Numbered from the stretch's first letter, positions 25,306 through 37,389 are shown. The stretch: DNA of 64,000 nt from an uncultured Eubacteriales bacterium (GCA_902796965.1 CADBRA010000015.1:50286-114285), one strand, 5' to 3'. Program-made: numbers and translations. Notes: a model not told the origin generated them from the letters alone.

Positions 25306-27123
25306 ATGATACTCATAAACGCTGACAATATATCGAAAAGCTACACTGAAAAACCGCTGCTGAACGGTGTTAGTCTCAGCATTCATGAAGGTGAGAAAAT
25401 TGGTCTCATCGGCGTGAACGGTACCGGAAAATCAACACTTCTGCGCATAATAGCAGGAGCAGAGGATCCCGATTCTGGAGATGTTACATACACAAACGGC
25501 ATAACAAAATCATATCTGCCTCAGAATCCTGATTATGACGCTTCTCTAACTGTCTCTGAACAGGCAGCCAAATATCTGGAAATGCTCGGAGGCAACACAC
25601 CTGAATACGTGTGCCGCTCCATGATGACAAAGCTTGGCATTACTGATTTCGATGCCGTTATGGGAAATCTCTCCGGAGGTCAGAGAAAACGAGTCGCGCT
25701 CGCAGCTGTTCTATGCGTTGAACCGGATCTCATAATACTTGATGAACCCACGAACCACATGGACAACGGCATAATCGACTGGCTTGAGGATTATCTTACA
25801 CAATACAAAGGCGCAGTTTTCATGATAACCCATGACAGATATTTTCTCGACCGCGTTACATCCAGGATCGTTGAAATAGACCGCGGATCTCTCTACAGCT
25901 ATGACGGAAACTATGATTATTATCTGGAAGCTAAATCGGCACGTGAGGAATCAGCGCTCGCCTCTGAAAGAAAACGCGCGGCGATGTACAAAAAAGAACT
26001 TGCATGGATCAGAAGAGGCGCGCAGGCTCGCTCGACAAAGGCAAAATCACATATCGAACGCTTCGAGGAGCTGCGCGACAGCAAACTGATAATCGATAGA
26101 AGCGAGATGAATATGGACGCCGCAAGCAGCCGTCTCGGAAAAAAAATAATAGAAATCGAAGGAATAAGCAAGTCGTACGAAGGCAGGAAACTCATAGACA
26201 AATTTTCATATACAGTTCTCAGGAATGATCGTATTGGCATTATCGGCGATAACGGCAGCGGCAAATCTACGCTTCTAAAGATAATTACCGGCGAAATAAA
26301 GCCCGATTCCGGCACTGTAACGATCGGCGACACAGTGAAAATCGGATACTTTTCACAAGAAAGCGAAGATCTCGATCCCAATCAGAGAGTTATTAAATAC
26401 GCCGAATCTGTCTCAGACAACGTAAAGACAACAGATGGCTATATGTCGGCATCACAGATGCTTGAGCGCTTCCTGTTTCCATCAGAGAAACATTCAGTAA
26501 AGATCGGCCGCCTGTCAGGCGGTGAAAAACGCCGGCTCAACCTGCTCGGAGTCCTGATGCGTGCGCCGAACGTGCTCATATTTGACGAGCCGACAAACGA
26601 TCTCGACATCGAAACGCTGACGGTACTCGAAGATTACCTCGACAGCTTTGCCGGAGCCGTAATCATCGTTTCACATGACAGGTACTTTCTCGACAGACTC
26701 TGTCTGCGCACATTCTCATTTGAAGGAAACGGCGTGATACGCATGTACAACGGCGGATACACGGACACTATGAAAGCCAGGGAATATGAGGCGTTAAAAA
26801 AAGAACTCGAAGAAAAGCCTTCCGAAAAAGCTGAAAAGGATGAAAAAAAGACCGGACGACGCAGTACACATAAAAAAAAGCTGAAATTCACTTTTAAAGA
26901 ACAGAAAGAATACGAAACTATAGATGACGATATCGCAGAACTTGAAGAAAAAATCGCAGACATAGACAGAGAACTCGCTGTTTCATCAGGATTAGGCGAC
27001 TACAAAAAACTACAGGAGCTGACTGACGAGCGCTCCGCGCTCAGCCGCGAGCTCGACGAAAAAACAGACAGATGGGTTTATCTTAACGAGCTCGCTGAAG
27101 AAATAGAGCAGCAGAACAGTTGA
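25306..27123 (+). CDS. ABC-F family ATPase (Uup-like)
   Basis: The 605-residue product has two ATPase domains in one chain and no membrane part. The first has GVNGTGKST (36-44), LSGGQRKRVALA and LDEPTNHMD. The second has GDNGSGKST (314-322), LSGGEKRRLNLL and FDEPTNDLD. A linker rich in charge joins them, and a C-terminal coiled coil (about 520-600, DDDIAELEEKIADIDREL) marks the Uup subgroup. ABC-F proteins act on ribosomes; Uup-type members are linked to ribosome stalling relief and DNA transposition precision, while other ABC-Fs give antibiotic resistance. The C-terminal coiled coil favours Uup. CGGAG before ATG 25306 sets the start. Confidence 0.93.
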   Translation: MILINADNISKSYTEKPLLNGVSLSIHEGEKIGLIGVNGTGKSTLLRIIAGAEDPDSGDVTYTNGITKSYLPQNPDYDASLTVSEQAAKYLEMLGGNTPEYVCRSMMTKLGITDFDAVMGNLSGGQRKRVALAAVLCVEPDLIILDEPTNHMDNGIIDWLEDYLTQYKGAVFMITHDRYFLDRVTSRIVEIDRGSLYSYDGNYDYYLEAKSAREESALASERKRAAMYKKELAWIRRGAQARSTKAKSHIERFEELRDSKLIIDRSEMNMDAASSRLGKKIIEIEGISKSYEGRKLIDKFSYTVLRNDRIGIIGDNGSGKSTLLKIITGEIKPDSGTVTIGDTVKIGYFSQESEDLDPNQRVIKYAESVSDNVKTTDGYMSASQMLERFLFPSEKHSVKIGRLSGGEKRRLNLLGVLMRAPNVLIFDEPTNDLDIETLTVLEDYLDSFAGAVIIVSHDRYFLDRLCLRTFSFEGNGVIRMYNGGYTDTMKAREYEALKKELEEKPSEKAEKDEKKTGRRSTHKKKLKFTFKEQKEYETIDDDIAELEEKIADIDRELAVSSGLGDYKKLQELTDERSALSRELDEKTDRWVYLNELAEEIEQQNS

Positions 27124-27140
27124 TACAGCCCCGCAGGGCC

Positions 27141-27167
27141 GAGCGGCCGCCTCACCGGCGGCCGCTC
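27141..27167. other. GC-rich hairpin between convergent genes
   Basis: Perfect 11-bp arms (GAGCGGCCGCC at 27141-27151 and its complement at 27157-27167) surround a five-base loop that contains the nnrD stop codon. There is no T run on either strand, so it is not a standard terminator, though it may slow or end transcription of the ABC-F and nnrD messages. Confidence 0.6.
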
Positions 27168-28033
27168 CCGCGATATAAAGAGCCCAGTGCGCCGAATATA
27201 TCGTGGGGGAGCATCGCAGTCTCGCTGTTTTGCTCGGAGCAGACTTCTGAGGCTCTGCCGTGGAGCCAGACTGCGCAGACCGCCGCATCTTCCGGCTCAA
27301 GCCCCTGGGCAAGCAGCGAAGCTGTCATGCCCGCAAGTATATCACCGCTGCCGCCGCGCGCGAGACCCGAATTGCCAGTCGTATTTATCCAAACGTGACC
27401 GTCAGGCGATGCCACAATTGTCCGGTGCTGCTTGAGAACGGTCACGCATCTGTTCCTCCTCGAAAAATCAGAAGCAGCTGCGGCGGCTTCTTTTTTTATG
27501 TCCGAGATGCTGGTGCCTGTAAGACGTGCCATCTCACCGGGATGCGGCGTAATAACGAGCCCGTATCCCTCAGCCGTCTCCGGCAGTCCGGAAACAGCGC
27601 ATGCGTTCAGAGCGTCGGCGTCGAGAACGGCACTGCAGCCCGCTGCCGGAACGAGCGCGCGGACCAGGTCACGCGTATCCGCGCAGTTTGTCATGCCGCA
27701 GCCCATGAGCAGCGCCGTGCATCCGTTTGAAAGCTCGTTAATCAGCAGCGATGAATTCGAGGATGCGATGCTCCCGGCAGCCGATGGCGCACAGGGCATG
27801 CAGATTGCCTCCGGCATGCGCGGCAGCACTGTGCCGAACACTTCTTCGACGGATGCCAGCGTTACGATGCCGGCGCCCGTTCTTAGAGCTCCTTCGACGC
27901 ACAGAGCTGCCGCGCCTCTGTACTGACGCGAGCCTGCCACGGCCAGCACTTTACCGTATGTGCCCTTATGACTGTCTTCTATGCGTTCGGGAAGTCTCTT
28001 CCAGACTTCATCTGCTGTTATCTCTCTGATCAT
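27152..28033 (-). CDS. nnrD: ADP-dependent (S)-NAD(P)H-hydrate dehydratase domain protein
   Basis: NnrD repairs damaged NAD(P)H by dehydrating the hydrated S form. The 293-residue product has the ribokinase-like motifs GTYGKVLAVAGSRQYRGAA near the start, PHPGEMARLTG, and the late NSGLARGGSGDILAGM that holds the catalytic Asp. It is only the C-terminal half of the usual two-domain NnrED enzyme; the epimerase half is absent here and may lie elsewhere. GGAGCAGCGGCC precedes the ATG. It follows leuB by about 50 bases on the same strand and is probably read from the leu operon. Base composition (GC-rich, many CGC and GCC) is richer than its neighbours. Confidence 0.92.
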   Translation of the reverse strand: MIREITADEVWKRLPERIEDSHKGTYGKVLAVAGSRQYRGAAALCVEGALRTGAGIVTLASVEEVFGTVLPRMPEAICMPCAPSAAGSIASSNSSLLINELSNGCTALLMGCGMTNCADTRDLVRALVPAAGCSAVLDADALNACAVSGLPETAEGYGLVITPHPGEMARLTGTSISDIKKEAAAAASDFSRRNRCVTVLKQHRTIVASPDGHVWINTTGNSGLARGGSGDILAGMTASLLAQGLEPEDAAVCAVWLHGRASEVCSEQNSETAMLPHDIFGALGSLYRGSGRR

Positions 28034-28084
28034 GGCCGCTGCTCCTTTCCGTCACATTCCTCAGTCTTTATTTCCGTCTGCTCA

Positions 28085-29158
28085 TTATTTGACAGCTTCT
28101 GCAATCAGACGGCCAGTCTCAACAGTTCCTGAGATTTTTTCACCCGGTTTCGCGATATCGCCTGTGCGCACACCATCCTTGAGAACATGCTTTACTGCGT
28201 TTTCAATAGCGTCGGCTTCTTTTCCAAGTCCGAACGTATAGCGGAGCATCATAGCCGCCGATAAGATCGTAGCCATAGGATTTGCCTTATCCTGTCCGGC
28301 GATATCTGGAGCACTGCCATGAATCGGCTCGTACATTCCAAAGCTTCCTTCTCCGAGCGAAGCTGATGGAAGCATTCCTATCGAACCTGTGACCTGGCTG
28401 GCCTCATCAGAAAGAATATCTCCGAAAAGATTACTCGTGAGTATTACGTCGAACTGTTTAGGATTTCTCACGATCTGCATCGCAGCGTTGTCCACGTAGA
28501 AATGATTTAATTCGACCTCAGGATAATCCTGAGCCACTTCTTCAACTACGCGTCTCCAAAGTCTTGAACTGTCAAGTACGTTTGCCTTGTCTACAGAAGT
28601 TACCTTTTTTCTGCGCTTCATAGCCATATCGAACGCGATCTTAGCGATTCTGCGGACTTCGCCCTCAGAATACTGCTCGATGTCATAAGCAGCGGGTCCC
28701 ATAGGAGTTTCTCTGCTTCCACGCTCACCAAAGTATATTCCGCCTATGAGTTCTCTTACAATGACGAGATCTATTCCGCCCTCCACGAGTTCCTGCTTAA
28801 GAGGACAAGCATCGGCAAGCTCGTCGAATATCATTGCAGGACGAAGATTTGCAAACAGGCCGAGTCCCTTTCTCAGGCCGAGTAATGCTCTCTCAGGGCG
28901 ATTATCGCTCGGCTGCGAATCCCACTTAGGACCGCCTACAGCTCCGAGCAGAACAGCATCGCTATCTTTGCACACATCAAGAGTTTCCTGAGTCAGCGGT
29001 TTACCGTACTCATCTATCGAGCATCCTCCTGCTAAAACTTCATGATATTCGAATTCATGTCCGTATATTTCGCCAACTCTGTCGAGAACCAGCATCGCCT
29101 GCTCTACAACTGAAGGACCAATTCCGTCACCTTTGATTACCGCAATATTGTATTTCAT
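28085..29158 (-). CDS. leuB: 3-isopropylmalate dehydrogenase
   Basis: LeuB oxidises and decarboxylates 3-isopropylmalate to 2-oxoisocaproate with NAD+. The 357-residue protein begins [20 protein letters not shown] and shows the [10 protein letters not shown] substrate loop, [15 protein letters not shown], the [12 protein letters not shown] segment and [18 protein letters not shown] near the C-terminus, all standard. The AAGGTG site lies about nine bases before the ATG. It closes the leuA-leuC-leuD-leuB order under the upstream T-box. Confidence 0.97.
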   Translation of the reverse strand: MKYNIAVIKGDGIGPSVVEQAMLVLDRVGEIYGHEFEYHEVLAGGCSIDEYGKPLTQETLDVCKDSDAVLLGAVGGPKWDSQPSDNRPERALLGLRKGLGLFANLRPAMIFDELADACPLKQELVEGGIDLVIVRELIGGIYFGERGSRETPMGPAAYDIEQYSEGEVRRIAKIAFDMAMKRRKKVTSVDKANVLDSSRLWRRVVEEVAQDYPEVELNHFYVDNAAMQIVRNPKQFDVILTSNLFGDILSDEASQVTGSIGMLPSASLGEGSFGMYEPIHGSAPDIAGQDKANPMATILSAAMMLRYTFGLGKEADAIENAVKHVLKDGVRTGDIAKPGEKISGTVETGRLIAEAVK

Positions 29159-29203
29159 TTCTCAAGCACCTTTCTGATTTCCTGCAGTTTCGTGATATGA
29201 GTT

Positions 29204-29701
29204 TTATTTGTTGTTTTCCTCTGCCAGCTTGTTTTTCGTATAATTTATAAGCCCGTCCTGCGCTATGAGATTCTGCAGGAACTCAGGCAGCGGCTGCGAC
29301 TGATATGTCTCTCCCTTTGTCTTGTTGGAAATCACGCCCGTATCGAAATTCACTTCTATTTCGTCTCCAGCTTCTATTTTTTCTGCAGCTTCAGGACATT
29401 CCATGATAGGAAGGCCGATGTTTATGCAGTTTCTGAAGAAAATGCGCGCAAATGACGATGCGATGACGCACTTTACGCCTGCCGCCTTTATAGCGATCGG
29501 TGCATGTTCTCGCGAGGAACCGCATCCGAAATTCTTGTCTGCAACTATGAAATCTCCGTTTTCAACAGAACCAGCGAATGAACTGTCTATATCCTCCATG
29601 CAGTGCTTTGCGAGCTCTGACGGCTCTGAAGTATTCAGATATCTTGCAGGAATGATTACGTCTGTATCTACGTTGTCCCCGTACTTATATACACGTCCCA
29701 T
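29204..29701 (-). CDS. leuD: 3-isopropylmalate dehydratase small subunit
   Basis: LeuD pairs with LeuC to isomerise 2- to 3-isopropylmalate. The 165-residue product starts [20 protein letters not shown] and has the swivel-domain signature [18 protein letters not shown] eight bases before ATG 29701 sets the start, although the frame is open 22 codons further into leuC. The short length is typical of the archaeal/clostridial LeuD form. It begins 13 bases after leuC. Confidence 0.96.
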   Translation of the reverse strand: MGRVYKYGDNVDTDVIIPARYLNTSEPSELAKHCMEDIDSSFAGSVENGDFIVADKNFGCGSSREHAPIAIKAAGVKCVIASSFARIFFRNCINIGLPIMECPEAAEKIEAGDEIEVNFDTGVISNKTKGETYQSQPLPEFLQNLIAQDGLINYTKNKLAEENNK

Positions 29702-29714
29702 TTGACTTTCCTCC

Positions 29715-30974
29715 TTATAACTCGTCAGGGCCGGCGATTCTTCCAAGAACTGCCGAAGCTGCTGCAACTGCCGGACTTGCGAGATAAACTTCGGAATCGA
29801 CGTGTCCCATGCGTCCTACGAAATTTCTGTTAGTAGTCGAAACCGCGCGCTCACCGGCTGCGAGAATTCCCATGTGGCCGCCGAGACATGGTCCGCACGT
29901 CGGCGTTGAGAAAACAGCTCCTGCCTTGATAAATATCTCTGCCCATCCGCGCTCTATGCATTCAAGATAAATGTGTTGAGTGCCGGGGATTATTATGCAT
30001 CTTACGTTGTCATCAACTTTTCTGTCCTTAAGGATTTCAGCAGCCGTGCCCATATCATCGATATTACCGTTTGTGCACGAGCCGATAACCGCCTGATCGA
30101 TCTTAACTTCACCGACCTCATCAATCGTTCTTGTGTTTTCAGGAAGATGAGGGAATGCCACGGTCGGCTTTATCTCCGACAGGTCTATCACGTATGTTTC
30201 ATCATATTCAGCGTCATCGTCAGCCTTGTATACTACAGGCCTGCGCTTTTCCCTCTCTGCAAGATAGTCAAGTGTTATCTGGTCGACGTCGAATATTCCG
30301 TTTTTAGCTCCTGCTTCTATCGCCATATTAGCCATCGTCAGTCTTGAAGCCATGCTCAGATGCTCAAGTCCGTCACCCGTGAATTCCATAGACTTGTATC
30401 GAGCGCCTTCCACGCCGATCATGCCTATGATATGAAGAATTACATCCTTGCCGCTCACCCACTTTGAAGGCTTTCCAGTAAGTACGAATTTGATCGCCGA
30501 AGGTACTTTGAACCATGAAATACCCCTTGCCATGCCTGCTGCGATATCTGTTGATCCCATGCCTGTTGAAAATGCACCGAGAGCGCCATATGTGCATGTG
30601 TGCGAGTCAGCGCCTATGACGACATCTCCCGCTGTCACGAGGCCCTGCTCAGGAAGCAGCGCATGCTCGATTCCTACACGTCCTACTTCAAAGTAGTTAC
30701 TCAGCTCCTGATTTCTCGCGAATTCTCTCACAATCTTGCACTGCTCAGCCGCCTTAATATCCTTATTAGGCGTAAAGTGGTCCGGAACAAGGTATACTCT
30801 GTCCTTGTCGAATACCTTGTCAGCATTCATGCCCGGCAGATTCTTTATTGCCACCGGACCGGTAATATCGTTTGCGAGCACGGCATCGAGCTTAGCCTCG
30901 ATGAATTGTCCAGCTTCTACATGATCGAGGCCGGCGTGTGCGGCCAGGATCTTCTGGGTCATCGTCATTCCCAT
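29715..30974 (-). CDS. leuC: 3-isopropylmalate dehydratase large subunit
   Basis: The 419-residue aconitase-family subunit carries the [4Fe-4S] ligands in [10 protein letters not shown] and [11 protein letters not shown]. Early landmarks [14 protein letters not shown] and [20 protein letters not shown] are also present. Its length matches the clostridial/archaeal LeuC group, which pairs with a separate short LeuD as here. AGGAGGAAATTCAT precedes the ATG at 30974. It begins 13 bases after leuA. Confidence 0.97.
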   Translation of the reverse strand: MGMTMTQKILAAHAGLDHVEAGQFIEAKLDAVLANDITGPVAIKNLPGMNADKVFDKDRVYLVPDHFTPNKDIKAAEQCKIVREFARNQELSNYFEVGRVGIEHALLPEQGLVTAGDVVIGADSHTCTYGALGAFSTGMGSTDIAAGMARGISWFKVPSAIKFVLTGKPSKWVSGKDVILHIIGMIGVEGARYKSMEFTGDGLEHLSMASRLTMANMAIEAGAKNGIFDVDQITLDYLAEREKRRPVVYKADDDAEYDETYVIDLSEIKPTVAFPHLPENTRTIDEVGEVKIDQAVIGSCTNGNIDDMGTAAEILKDRKVDDNVRCIIIPGTQHIYLECIERGWAEIFIKAGAVFSTPTCGPCLGGHMGILAAGERAVSTTNRNFVGRMGHVDSEVYLASPAVAAASAVLGRIAGPDEL

Positions 30975-30987
30975 ATGAATTTCCTCC

Positions 30988-32547
30988 TTATTTCTGAGCT
31001 TTAGCAGCTTCAGTTTTATTCTGATTTTCTTCGTATATGAGCTTGTTTACTGCGTTTACATAAGCCGTGAGACTAGCTTCTATTACGTCGGTGCTGAGTC
31101 CTCTGCCCTGTACCCTCGGCTTTTTCTTTCCCTCGAATTCCGGATCACTGAGAATTACCGTCGCGTCGCCGAGCGCATCTTTTCCTTCTGTGATTGACTG
31201 AAGCTTATAATCCTCTACATTGAGCTGTCTGCCGACGATCATGCCCATCGCGTCGAAAGCCGCATCTATTGGACCGTCACCGGTGCCGATTCTCTCGATC
31301 TCCTCGCCGTTTTTCCTTAGGCATACCGCCGTAGTCGTAGTTATCGTGTTTCCGCTGTTTGAAACAAAGCGGACGAGCTCGTATGTCTTCGGAATTTCAA
31401 CTGTTTCCTTAGTGACGATAGCTTCGATATCGCTGTCGTATACCTTTTTCTTCTTGTCTGCGATATCCTTGAACTTCTTGAATGCGACATTGAGTTCTTC
31501 ATCCGATATATTATATCCAAGCTCTTCTATGCGGGCTTTGAGAGCCGCTCTTCCCGAATGTTTCCCGAGTACGAGATTTTTCTCAGTAATTCCTATGGAT
31601 TCCGGACTGATTATCTCATATGTCTGTTTATTCTTAAGCATGCCGTCCTGATGGATTCCGGCTTCGTGAGCAAACGCGTTTTCTCCTACAATCGCCTTAT
31701 TAGGCTGAACCTTGACGCCCGTGATTCTCGTCAGCATCTTTGACGAACGCATTATCTCAGTCGTATTGATATTAGTCTCAGCTTTATATATATCTTTTCT
31801 GGTCCTGAGTGCCATCACTATTTCCTCGAGAGCGGCGTTTCCGGCGCGCTCGCCGATTCCGTTTATCGTGCACTCTATCTGACCTGCTCCTGCTCTTACA
31901 GCTGTCAGTGAATTTGCAACTCCGAGTCCGAGATCGTTATGGCAGTGAACTGAGAGAACAGCGTCATCAAGAGCCGGGCATTTTTCTCTGACATCCGTCA
32001 GGAACTTGTAAAATTCCTCAGGTGTCGTGTAACCTACTGTATCAGGCAGATTTATCGTGGTAGCACCTGCCTTTATTACCGCATCCACGATCCTGGCAAG
32101 GAAATCTACATCACTTCTGGTAGCATCTTCTGCTGAAAATTCAACATCAGGAACGAGATTTCTCGCCTGCTTTACTGCGTTTACAGCAGCTTCGATTACA
32201 GCGTCAGGCTCCATCAGAAGTTTATACTTCATATGTATCGGTGAAGTCGCTATGAACGTGTGAATCCTCGGAGCCGCAGCATTTTTAACCGCCTCGCCGG
32301 CTCTTTCTATATCAGCAGGAATTGCTCTCGCAAGCGATGCCACAGAACTGTCTTTTATTGTTTCTGCGATTTCCTTTACCGAATTAAAATCTCCTGGAGA
32401 TGATGCGGCGAATCCGGCCTCCATGACATCAACTCCGAGTTTTTCGAGCTGCTTTGCCATCTCGAGCTTTTCTCTTGAGTTCATGCTGCATCCCGGCGAC
32501 TGCTCTCCGTCGCGCAGAGTTGTATCGAAGATTTTTATCTTTTTCAT
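30988..32547 (-). CDS. leuA: 2-isopropylmalate synthase
   Basis: LeuA condenses acetyl-CoA with 2-oxoisovalerate, the committed step of leucine synthesis. The 519-residue product starts [19 protein letters not shown], holds the metal-binding HCHNDLGLG, and ends with a LeuA regulatory domain (about 390-500) that mediates leucine feedback in the family. I start at ATG 32547, seven bases after GGAGG; the frame is open 29 codons further, into the T-box terminator. It leads leuCDB and is governed by the T-box upstream. Confidence 0.97.
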   Translation of the reverse strand: MKKIKIFDTTLRDGEQSPGCSMNSREKLEMAKQLEKLGVDVMEAGFAASSPGDFNSVKEIAETIKDSSVASLARAIPADIERAGEAVKNAAAPRIHTFIATSPIHMKYKLLMEPDAVIEAAVNAVKQARNLVPDVEFSAEDATRSDVDFLARIVDAVIKAGATTINLPDTVGYTTPEEFYKFLTDVREKCPALDDAVLSVHCHNDLGLGVANSLTAVRAGAGQIECTINGIGERAGNAALEEIVMALRTRKDIYKAETNINTTEIMRSSKMLTRITGVKVQPNKAIVGENAFAHEAGIHQDGMLKNKQTYEIISPESIGITEKNLVLGKHSGRAALKARIEELGYNISDEELNVAFKKFKDIADKKKKVYDSDIEAIVTKETVEIPKTYELVRFVSNSGNTITTTTAVCLRKNGEEIERIGTGDGPIDAAFDAMGMIVGRQLNVEDYKLQSITEGKDALGDATVILSDPEFEGKKKPRVQGRGLSTDVIEASLTAYVNAVNKLIYEENQNKTEAAKAQK

Positions 32548-32611
32548 TTTTTGTACCTCCAAGTACATGAGTGCTTTGAACTTGCATGATCTCCGGGGAC
32601 TTTCATTTAAT

Positions 32612-32910
32612 AAAACAAAAGTCCCTGAAGCCACGCTGTGACTTCAGGGACGATAATTCAATCTATTACCGCGGTACCACCCCGATTACCATATTTCTCA
32701 TATGGTCTCTCGCAAAGCTCTGTCAAGCTTCCGGTCATGATAACGGAACCTTCCGTCATTCCTTATACGCTGATGCCTTAGGGAATGCTGCTCGGGAGTG
32801 AGACTTGATTGTCGAAAGCGCACCGGCTCGCAGCATCCGCCGGCTCTCTGAAGCACATCTCAAAGACATCAATAACTCCGTCCATGCATTTGGTGATTTA
32901 CTTTTTATAC
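32612..32910 (-). ncRNA. T-box leader, probably leucine-specific
   Basis: On the minus strand the T-box sequence GGGTGGTACCGCGG lies at 32669-32683. It is followed by the terminator GTCCCTGAAG/CTTCAGGGAC (32621-32630 and 32642-32651) with a T-rich tail. Upstream is a Stem I region with AGAGAGCCGGCGG and GAGCCGGTGC near 32820-32850. The likely specifier codon is CTC (Leu) at 32800-32802 in AAGTCTCACTCC. T-boxes sense uncharged tRNA and prevent termination, so leucine starvation should raise expression of leuACDB. The specifier placement is my reading, not folded by program. Confidence 0.92.
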
Positions 32911-32916
32911 GAAAGC

Positions 32917-32945
32917 ATTATAACCAGGCAAAAGATGATTGTCAA
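32917..32945 (-). promoter_or_regulatory. leu operon promoter
   Basis: Perfect consensus on the minus strand: TTGACA, 17 bases, TATAAT. The -35 overlaps the stop codon of the upstream DUF951 gene (32942). Confidence 0.92.
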
Positions 32946-33136
32946 CTGTTTATGACTTTTGAAATCATCTTTTCAAGCTTGTTTCTAGGCAGTCTGATCT
33001 GCGATCCGCATGTGAGACATTTCAACTTTACATCCATACCGAGTCTGAGGATCTCAAATGTTCTTCCTCCGCATGGATGTTTCTTGCGAAGCTCGACGAC
33101 GGTTCCCTCGTTAAAAACAGCCGGCATTTTCTTCAC
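32942..33136 (-). CDS. DUF951 family small protein
   Basis: The 64-residue product has the DUF951 pattern MKKMPAVFNEGTVVELRKKH, PCGGRTFEILRLGMDVKLKC and CGSQIRLPRNKLEK, with CG and CLTC cysteines likely to bind zinc. The family is widespread in Firmicutes, often near serS, but its role is unknown. The start is GTG at 33136, two bases after the serS stop, with AAGG nine bases upstream; a nearby ATG at 33127 would shorten it by three codons. It ends over the leu operon promoter. Confidence 0.88.
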   Translation of the reverse strand: MKKMPAVFNEGTVVELRKKHPCGGRTFEILRLGMDVKLKCLTCGSQIRLPRNKLEKMISKVINS

Positions 33137-33138
33137 AG

Positions 33139-34440
<1,302 letters not shown>

Positions 34441-34443
34441 TTA

Positions 34444-37377
34444 TTAATTCTGCGCGGTGCTGTCCGCGTTGTCTGCTGTATTTCCGGCATTTGCATCTGT
34501 ACCTGATGTGCCTGTATCTGATGTTCCCTCTGCAGTTTCCAGCTGATCGAGATAACTCTTCAGCTCGCTCTGATACTGGCCGTACTTAGTCCAGTCACCT
34601 TCCTTCAGCGCAGCCTGAGCATTATCATACGCCTGAGCGGCTCCTGATACAAGCTCTGAAATCGATGAAGCGGATCCTGACGATGCAGCTTCCGATGAAG
34701 AAGCATCACCGCCTGTCTGATCCCCTGTGCCTGCTGTTGTTCCAGCGTCAACGTCATAGTCGTCACCCAGGTCAAACAGACTCTTGAGCGATTCGGCAAG
34801 CGTTGATCCATAGGCAATTCTATCGTGATATGCGACGATTACACGCTTGACCTCAGGCAGACTCGTCTCGGTATCCGATTCCAGATAAACCGGCTCCACA
34901 TAAAGCAGCGAATTGTCTATAGGAATGACGAACATATCGCCTCTTGTGTATGTCGAACCTGATGAGTTCCAGAGCGAAAATTCCTTTGAAATCTCAGTGT
35001 TCTGGTCTATCTGTGATTCTATCTGCATCGGACCGTATATTACCCTATCCTTAGGCAGCTTGTAAAGCATAAGCTCACCGTAATGATCGCCATCGCATCT
35101 CGCCACCATGAGTCCCGTCATGTTTTTCTTTCCTGAAGGAGTAAACGGAATCGAACTTATGAACTCTTCTTCTTTTTCTCCCGGAAGATTCATGATGTAG
35201 TAGTTAGGCGTCATCTCGCGTTCCTTCTGACCATATACATCAGTAGCTATGGACCACTTGTCCTCATTTTGATAGAAGACATTTATATCATTCATATGAT
35301 AGCGCTGATATATCTTCGCCTGATAATCGAACATCGTGTTTGAATACCTTATATGCTTTTCAAGGCCGTCCGGCATATCAGACACACTCTTGAAAAGGCC
35401 CGGATATATCTTGGATATCGTGTCAGCTATTGGCTCGTCATCGACTTTATAGAAGTGTACGGTTCCATCATACGCGTCCACAGTAACTTTTACAGGATTT
35501 CTGATATAGTTTACATATGATCCGTCTTTTATCTGAGTTGTCTCAGAATAAGGATAGTACCTCGAAGTCGTATATGCATCGATTATCCAGTAAAGTTTTC
35601 CTGAATCCGATATAGTTATGTATGGATCTGAATCGAATTCAAGGAACGGAGCCAGTTTCTTTACTCTGTTCTCCACATTTCTCTCATAGAGAATTTTAGA
35701 ATCGCTTGTTATGTTTGACGACACGAGAATTCTGATATTTTTCTGGTCAATCGCATAGAGCAGACGCTTTATAGGAGTGAGCTTTATGCCATGGCTGCTG
35801 TTATATTCTGTATATTTATTATCGTCTCCACTCGGATAATCAAATTCTTTTTCTTTGGTATTTGTGATTGCATAATCGTCAGTCATCTCACCAAAGTAGA
35901 TCTCAGGTCTTGTGATCTTTATGCTGTCTGTATCGGAATGAGGCGGGATATTATCGATTATCATATCCGGCTGACCGGAACTGGTAACTGCATCAACTCT
36001 TGAAAGAGTAAGTCCGTAGCCGTGCGTATATTTCAGATGCTGTGAAAGCCATGAAACTCCGTCTTCCAGATTGTCGCTGTTCATCTCTCTGGCCGACAGG
36101 AATGTCTGTGTGTACATGCCGTCAATATTATATCTGTCTACATCAACATCATTAAATGTGTAGTACGTCCTTATCGACTGAGTCTGATTATAGAACTGCT
36201 TCGACGGCTCGAAATCGTTTATTCTGATATTCGAAATCGTCGGCTGGTTATTCTCGATGCTCTCGCCTGTGAGTTCTCCATCTGCCGGAAAATCCTTTAC
36301 GGTAACGTTTGAAAGATCATAAGCATCCTGTGTATATTTTATGTTATACGAAAGATACGGTTTCTCTCTGTTAAGCTCATTAGGGGAAACGACGAGCGAC
36401 TGAACTGCTGCGCCGATTATTCCGCCGGCCATAGCAGTTATTATCATTATGACAGGCACATAGAGCAATTTTTTATACTGTTTTTTTCTCGTGAATAAAA
36501 CTGTGAGAACAGCGGCCATAATTGCAAGAACAGCTTCTATTCTGTACAAATTCATGGTTATGTATGAAGCTCTGAAACCAGCACCGAATACAGTGCCTGA
36601 GTCTGTATAGAGCAGATCCAGCTGTCTGATCGTGAACGAACACGCGAGAAGCGCAAAAAACACAACCGCAAGTACCACAAGCGGTTTTTTTGCAATGCTG
36701 AGAAGTACTGTCGCACTGTCAGTGCCTGACGATTTTCTCCCGCGGTTAATCATCCTGAAAGGATTGTTTCTTATTTCCTGAGCCTCATAAACTTCCTGCT
36801 GGCCGAAAGCCGAAGATACCGGCTTTCTGACCGCCATAAGGAAAATATAATAAAACAGCGTCAGGAAAGCGAATAGTATTACTATGCCATACGCTATTGA
36901 AAGCATGCCTTTCCAGAACGACAGCTGAAACACATAAAACGATATGTCAATATTGAAAACAGGATCAGACTTGCCGAAATCGGTGCTGTTTGACGCATAA
37001 AGCAGCTGCTTCCACAGCGATGTCGTAATCACGTATGCTATTATAAGACCGAGCAGTGCACTCACGCCGAGTGAAATCCGTCTTATATTTATATCAGACA
37101 TTCCGCCTTCTTCAGTATCGACCTTTTTCAAATATGACTGCCTGAGTGATTTCATAAAAAGCGCGAGCAGCAGCGTCACAATGATAAAAGACGGTAGCGC
37201 TATCGCGAGTTCTGTGAAGAAATTCTTCAGAAAGACCTGCGTATATCCGAGATCTTTGAACCACCAGTAATCGGTTATAAATGTCACTATGGCGTCAAAA
37301 AATACTACAATGAGGACAATCGCTATTATAATACCGATTATCACATTCCGCTTTCGACGCGTCATTTTCCGTTCCAT
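34444..37377 (-). CDS. UPF0182 (COG1615) integral membrane protein
   Basis: The 977-residue product has seven hydrophobic segments in its first 335 residues, beginning VIIGIIIAIVLIVVFFDAI. A large extracellular part follows (about 335-880) with motifs typical of UPF0182, such as RDWWF-like DYWWFKDLGYTQVFL near the start. The C-terminal 100 residues are Ser/Thr/Asp-rich and probably disordered. The family is common in Gram-positive bacteria and its role is not known. GGAGGGTAAT precedes the ATG. It starts 12 bases after the zinc-ribbon protein gene, suggesting a joint function. Confidence 0.92.
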   Translation of the reverse strand: MERKMTRRKRNVIIGIIIAIVLIVVFFDAIVTFITDYWWFKDLGYTQVFLKNFFTELAIALPSFIIVTLLLALFMKSLRQSYLKKVDTEEGGMSDINIRRISLGVSALLGLIIAYVITTSLWKQLLYASNSTDFGKSDPVFNIDISFYVFQLSFWKGMLSIAYGIVILFAFLTLFYYIFLMAVRKPVSSAFGQQEVYEAQEIRNNPFRMINRGRKSSGTDSATVLLSIAKKPLVVLAVVFFALLACSFTIRQLDLLYTDSGTVFGAGFRASYITMNLYRIEAVLAIMAAVLTVLFTRKKQYKKLLYVPVIMIITAMAGGIIGAAVQSLVVSPNELNREKPYLSYNIKYTQDAYDLSNVTVKDFPADGELTGESIENNQPTISNIRINDFEPSKQFYNQTQSIRTYYTFNDVDVDRYNIDGMYTQTFLSAREMNSDNLEDGVSWLSQHLKYTHGYGLTLSRVDAVTSSGQPDMIIDNIPPHSDTDSIKITRPEIYFGEMTDDYAITNTKEKEFDYPSGDDNKYTEYNSSHGIKLTPIKRLLYAIDQKNIRILVSSNITSDSKILYERNVENRVKKLAPFLEFDSDPYITISDSGKLYWIIDAYTTSRYYPYSETTQIKDGSYVNYIRNPVKVTVDAYDGTVHFYKVDDEPIADTISKIYPGLFKSVSDMPDGLEKHIRYSNTMFDYQAKIYQRYHMNDINVFYQNEDKWSIATDVYGQKEREMTPNYYIMNLPGEKEEEFISSIPFTPSGKKNMTGLMVARCDGDHYGELMLYKLPKDRVIYGPMQIESQIDQNTEISKEFSLWNSSGSTYTRGDMFVIPIDNSLLYVEPVYLESDTETSLPEVKRVIVAYHDRIAYGSTLAESLKSLFDLGDDYDVDAGTTAGTGDQTGGDASSSEAASSGSASSISELVSGAAQAYDNAQAALKEGDWTKYGQYQSELKSYLDQLETAEGTSDTGTSGTDANAGNTADNADSTAQN

Positions 37378-37389
37378 ATTACCCTCCTG

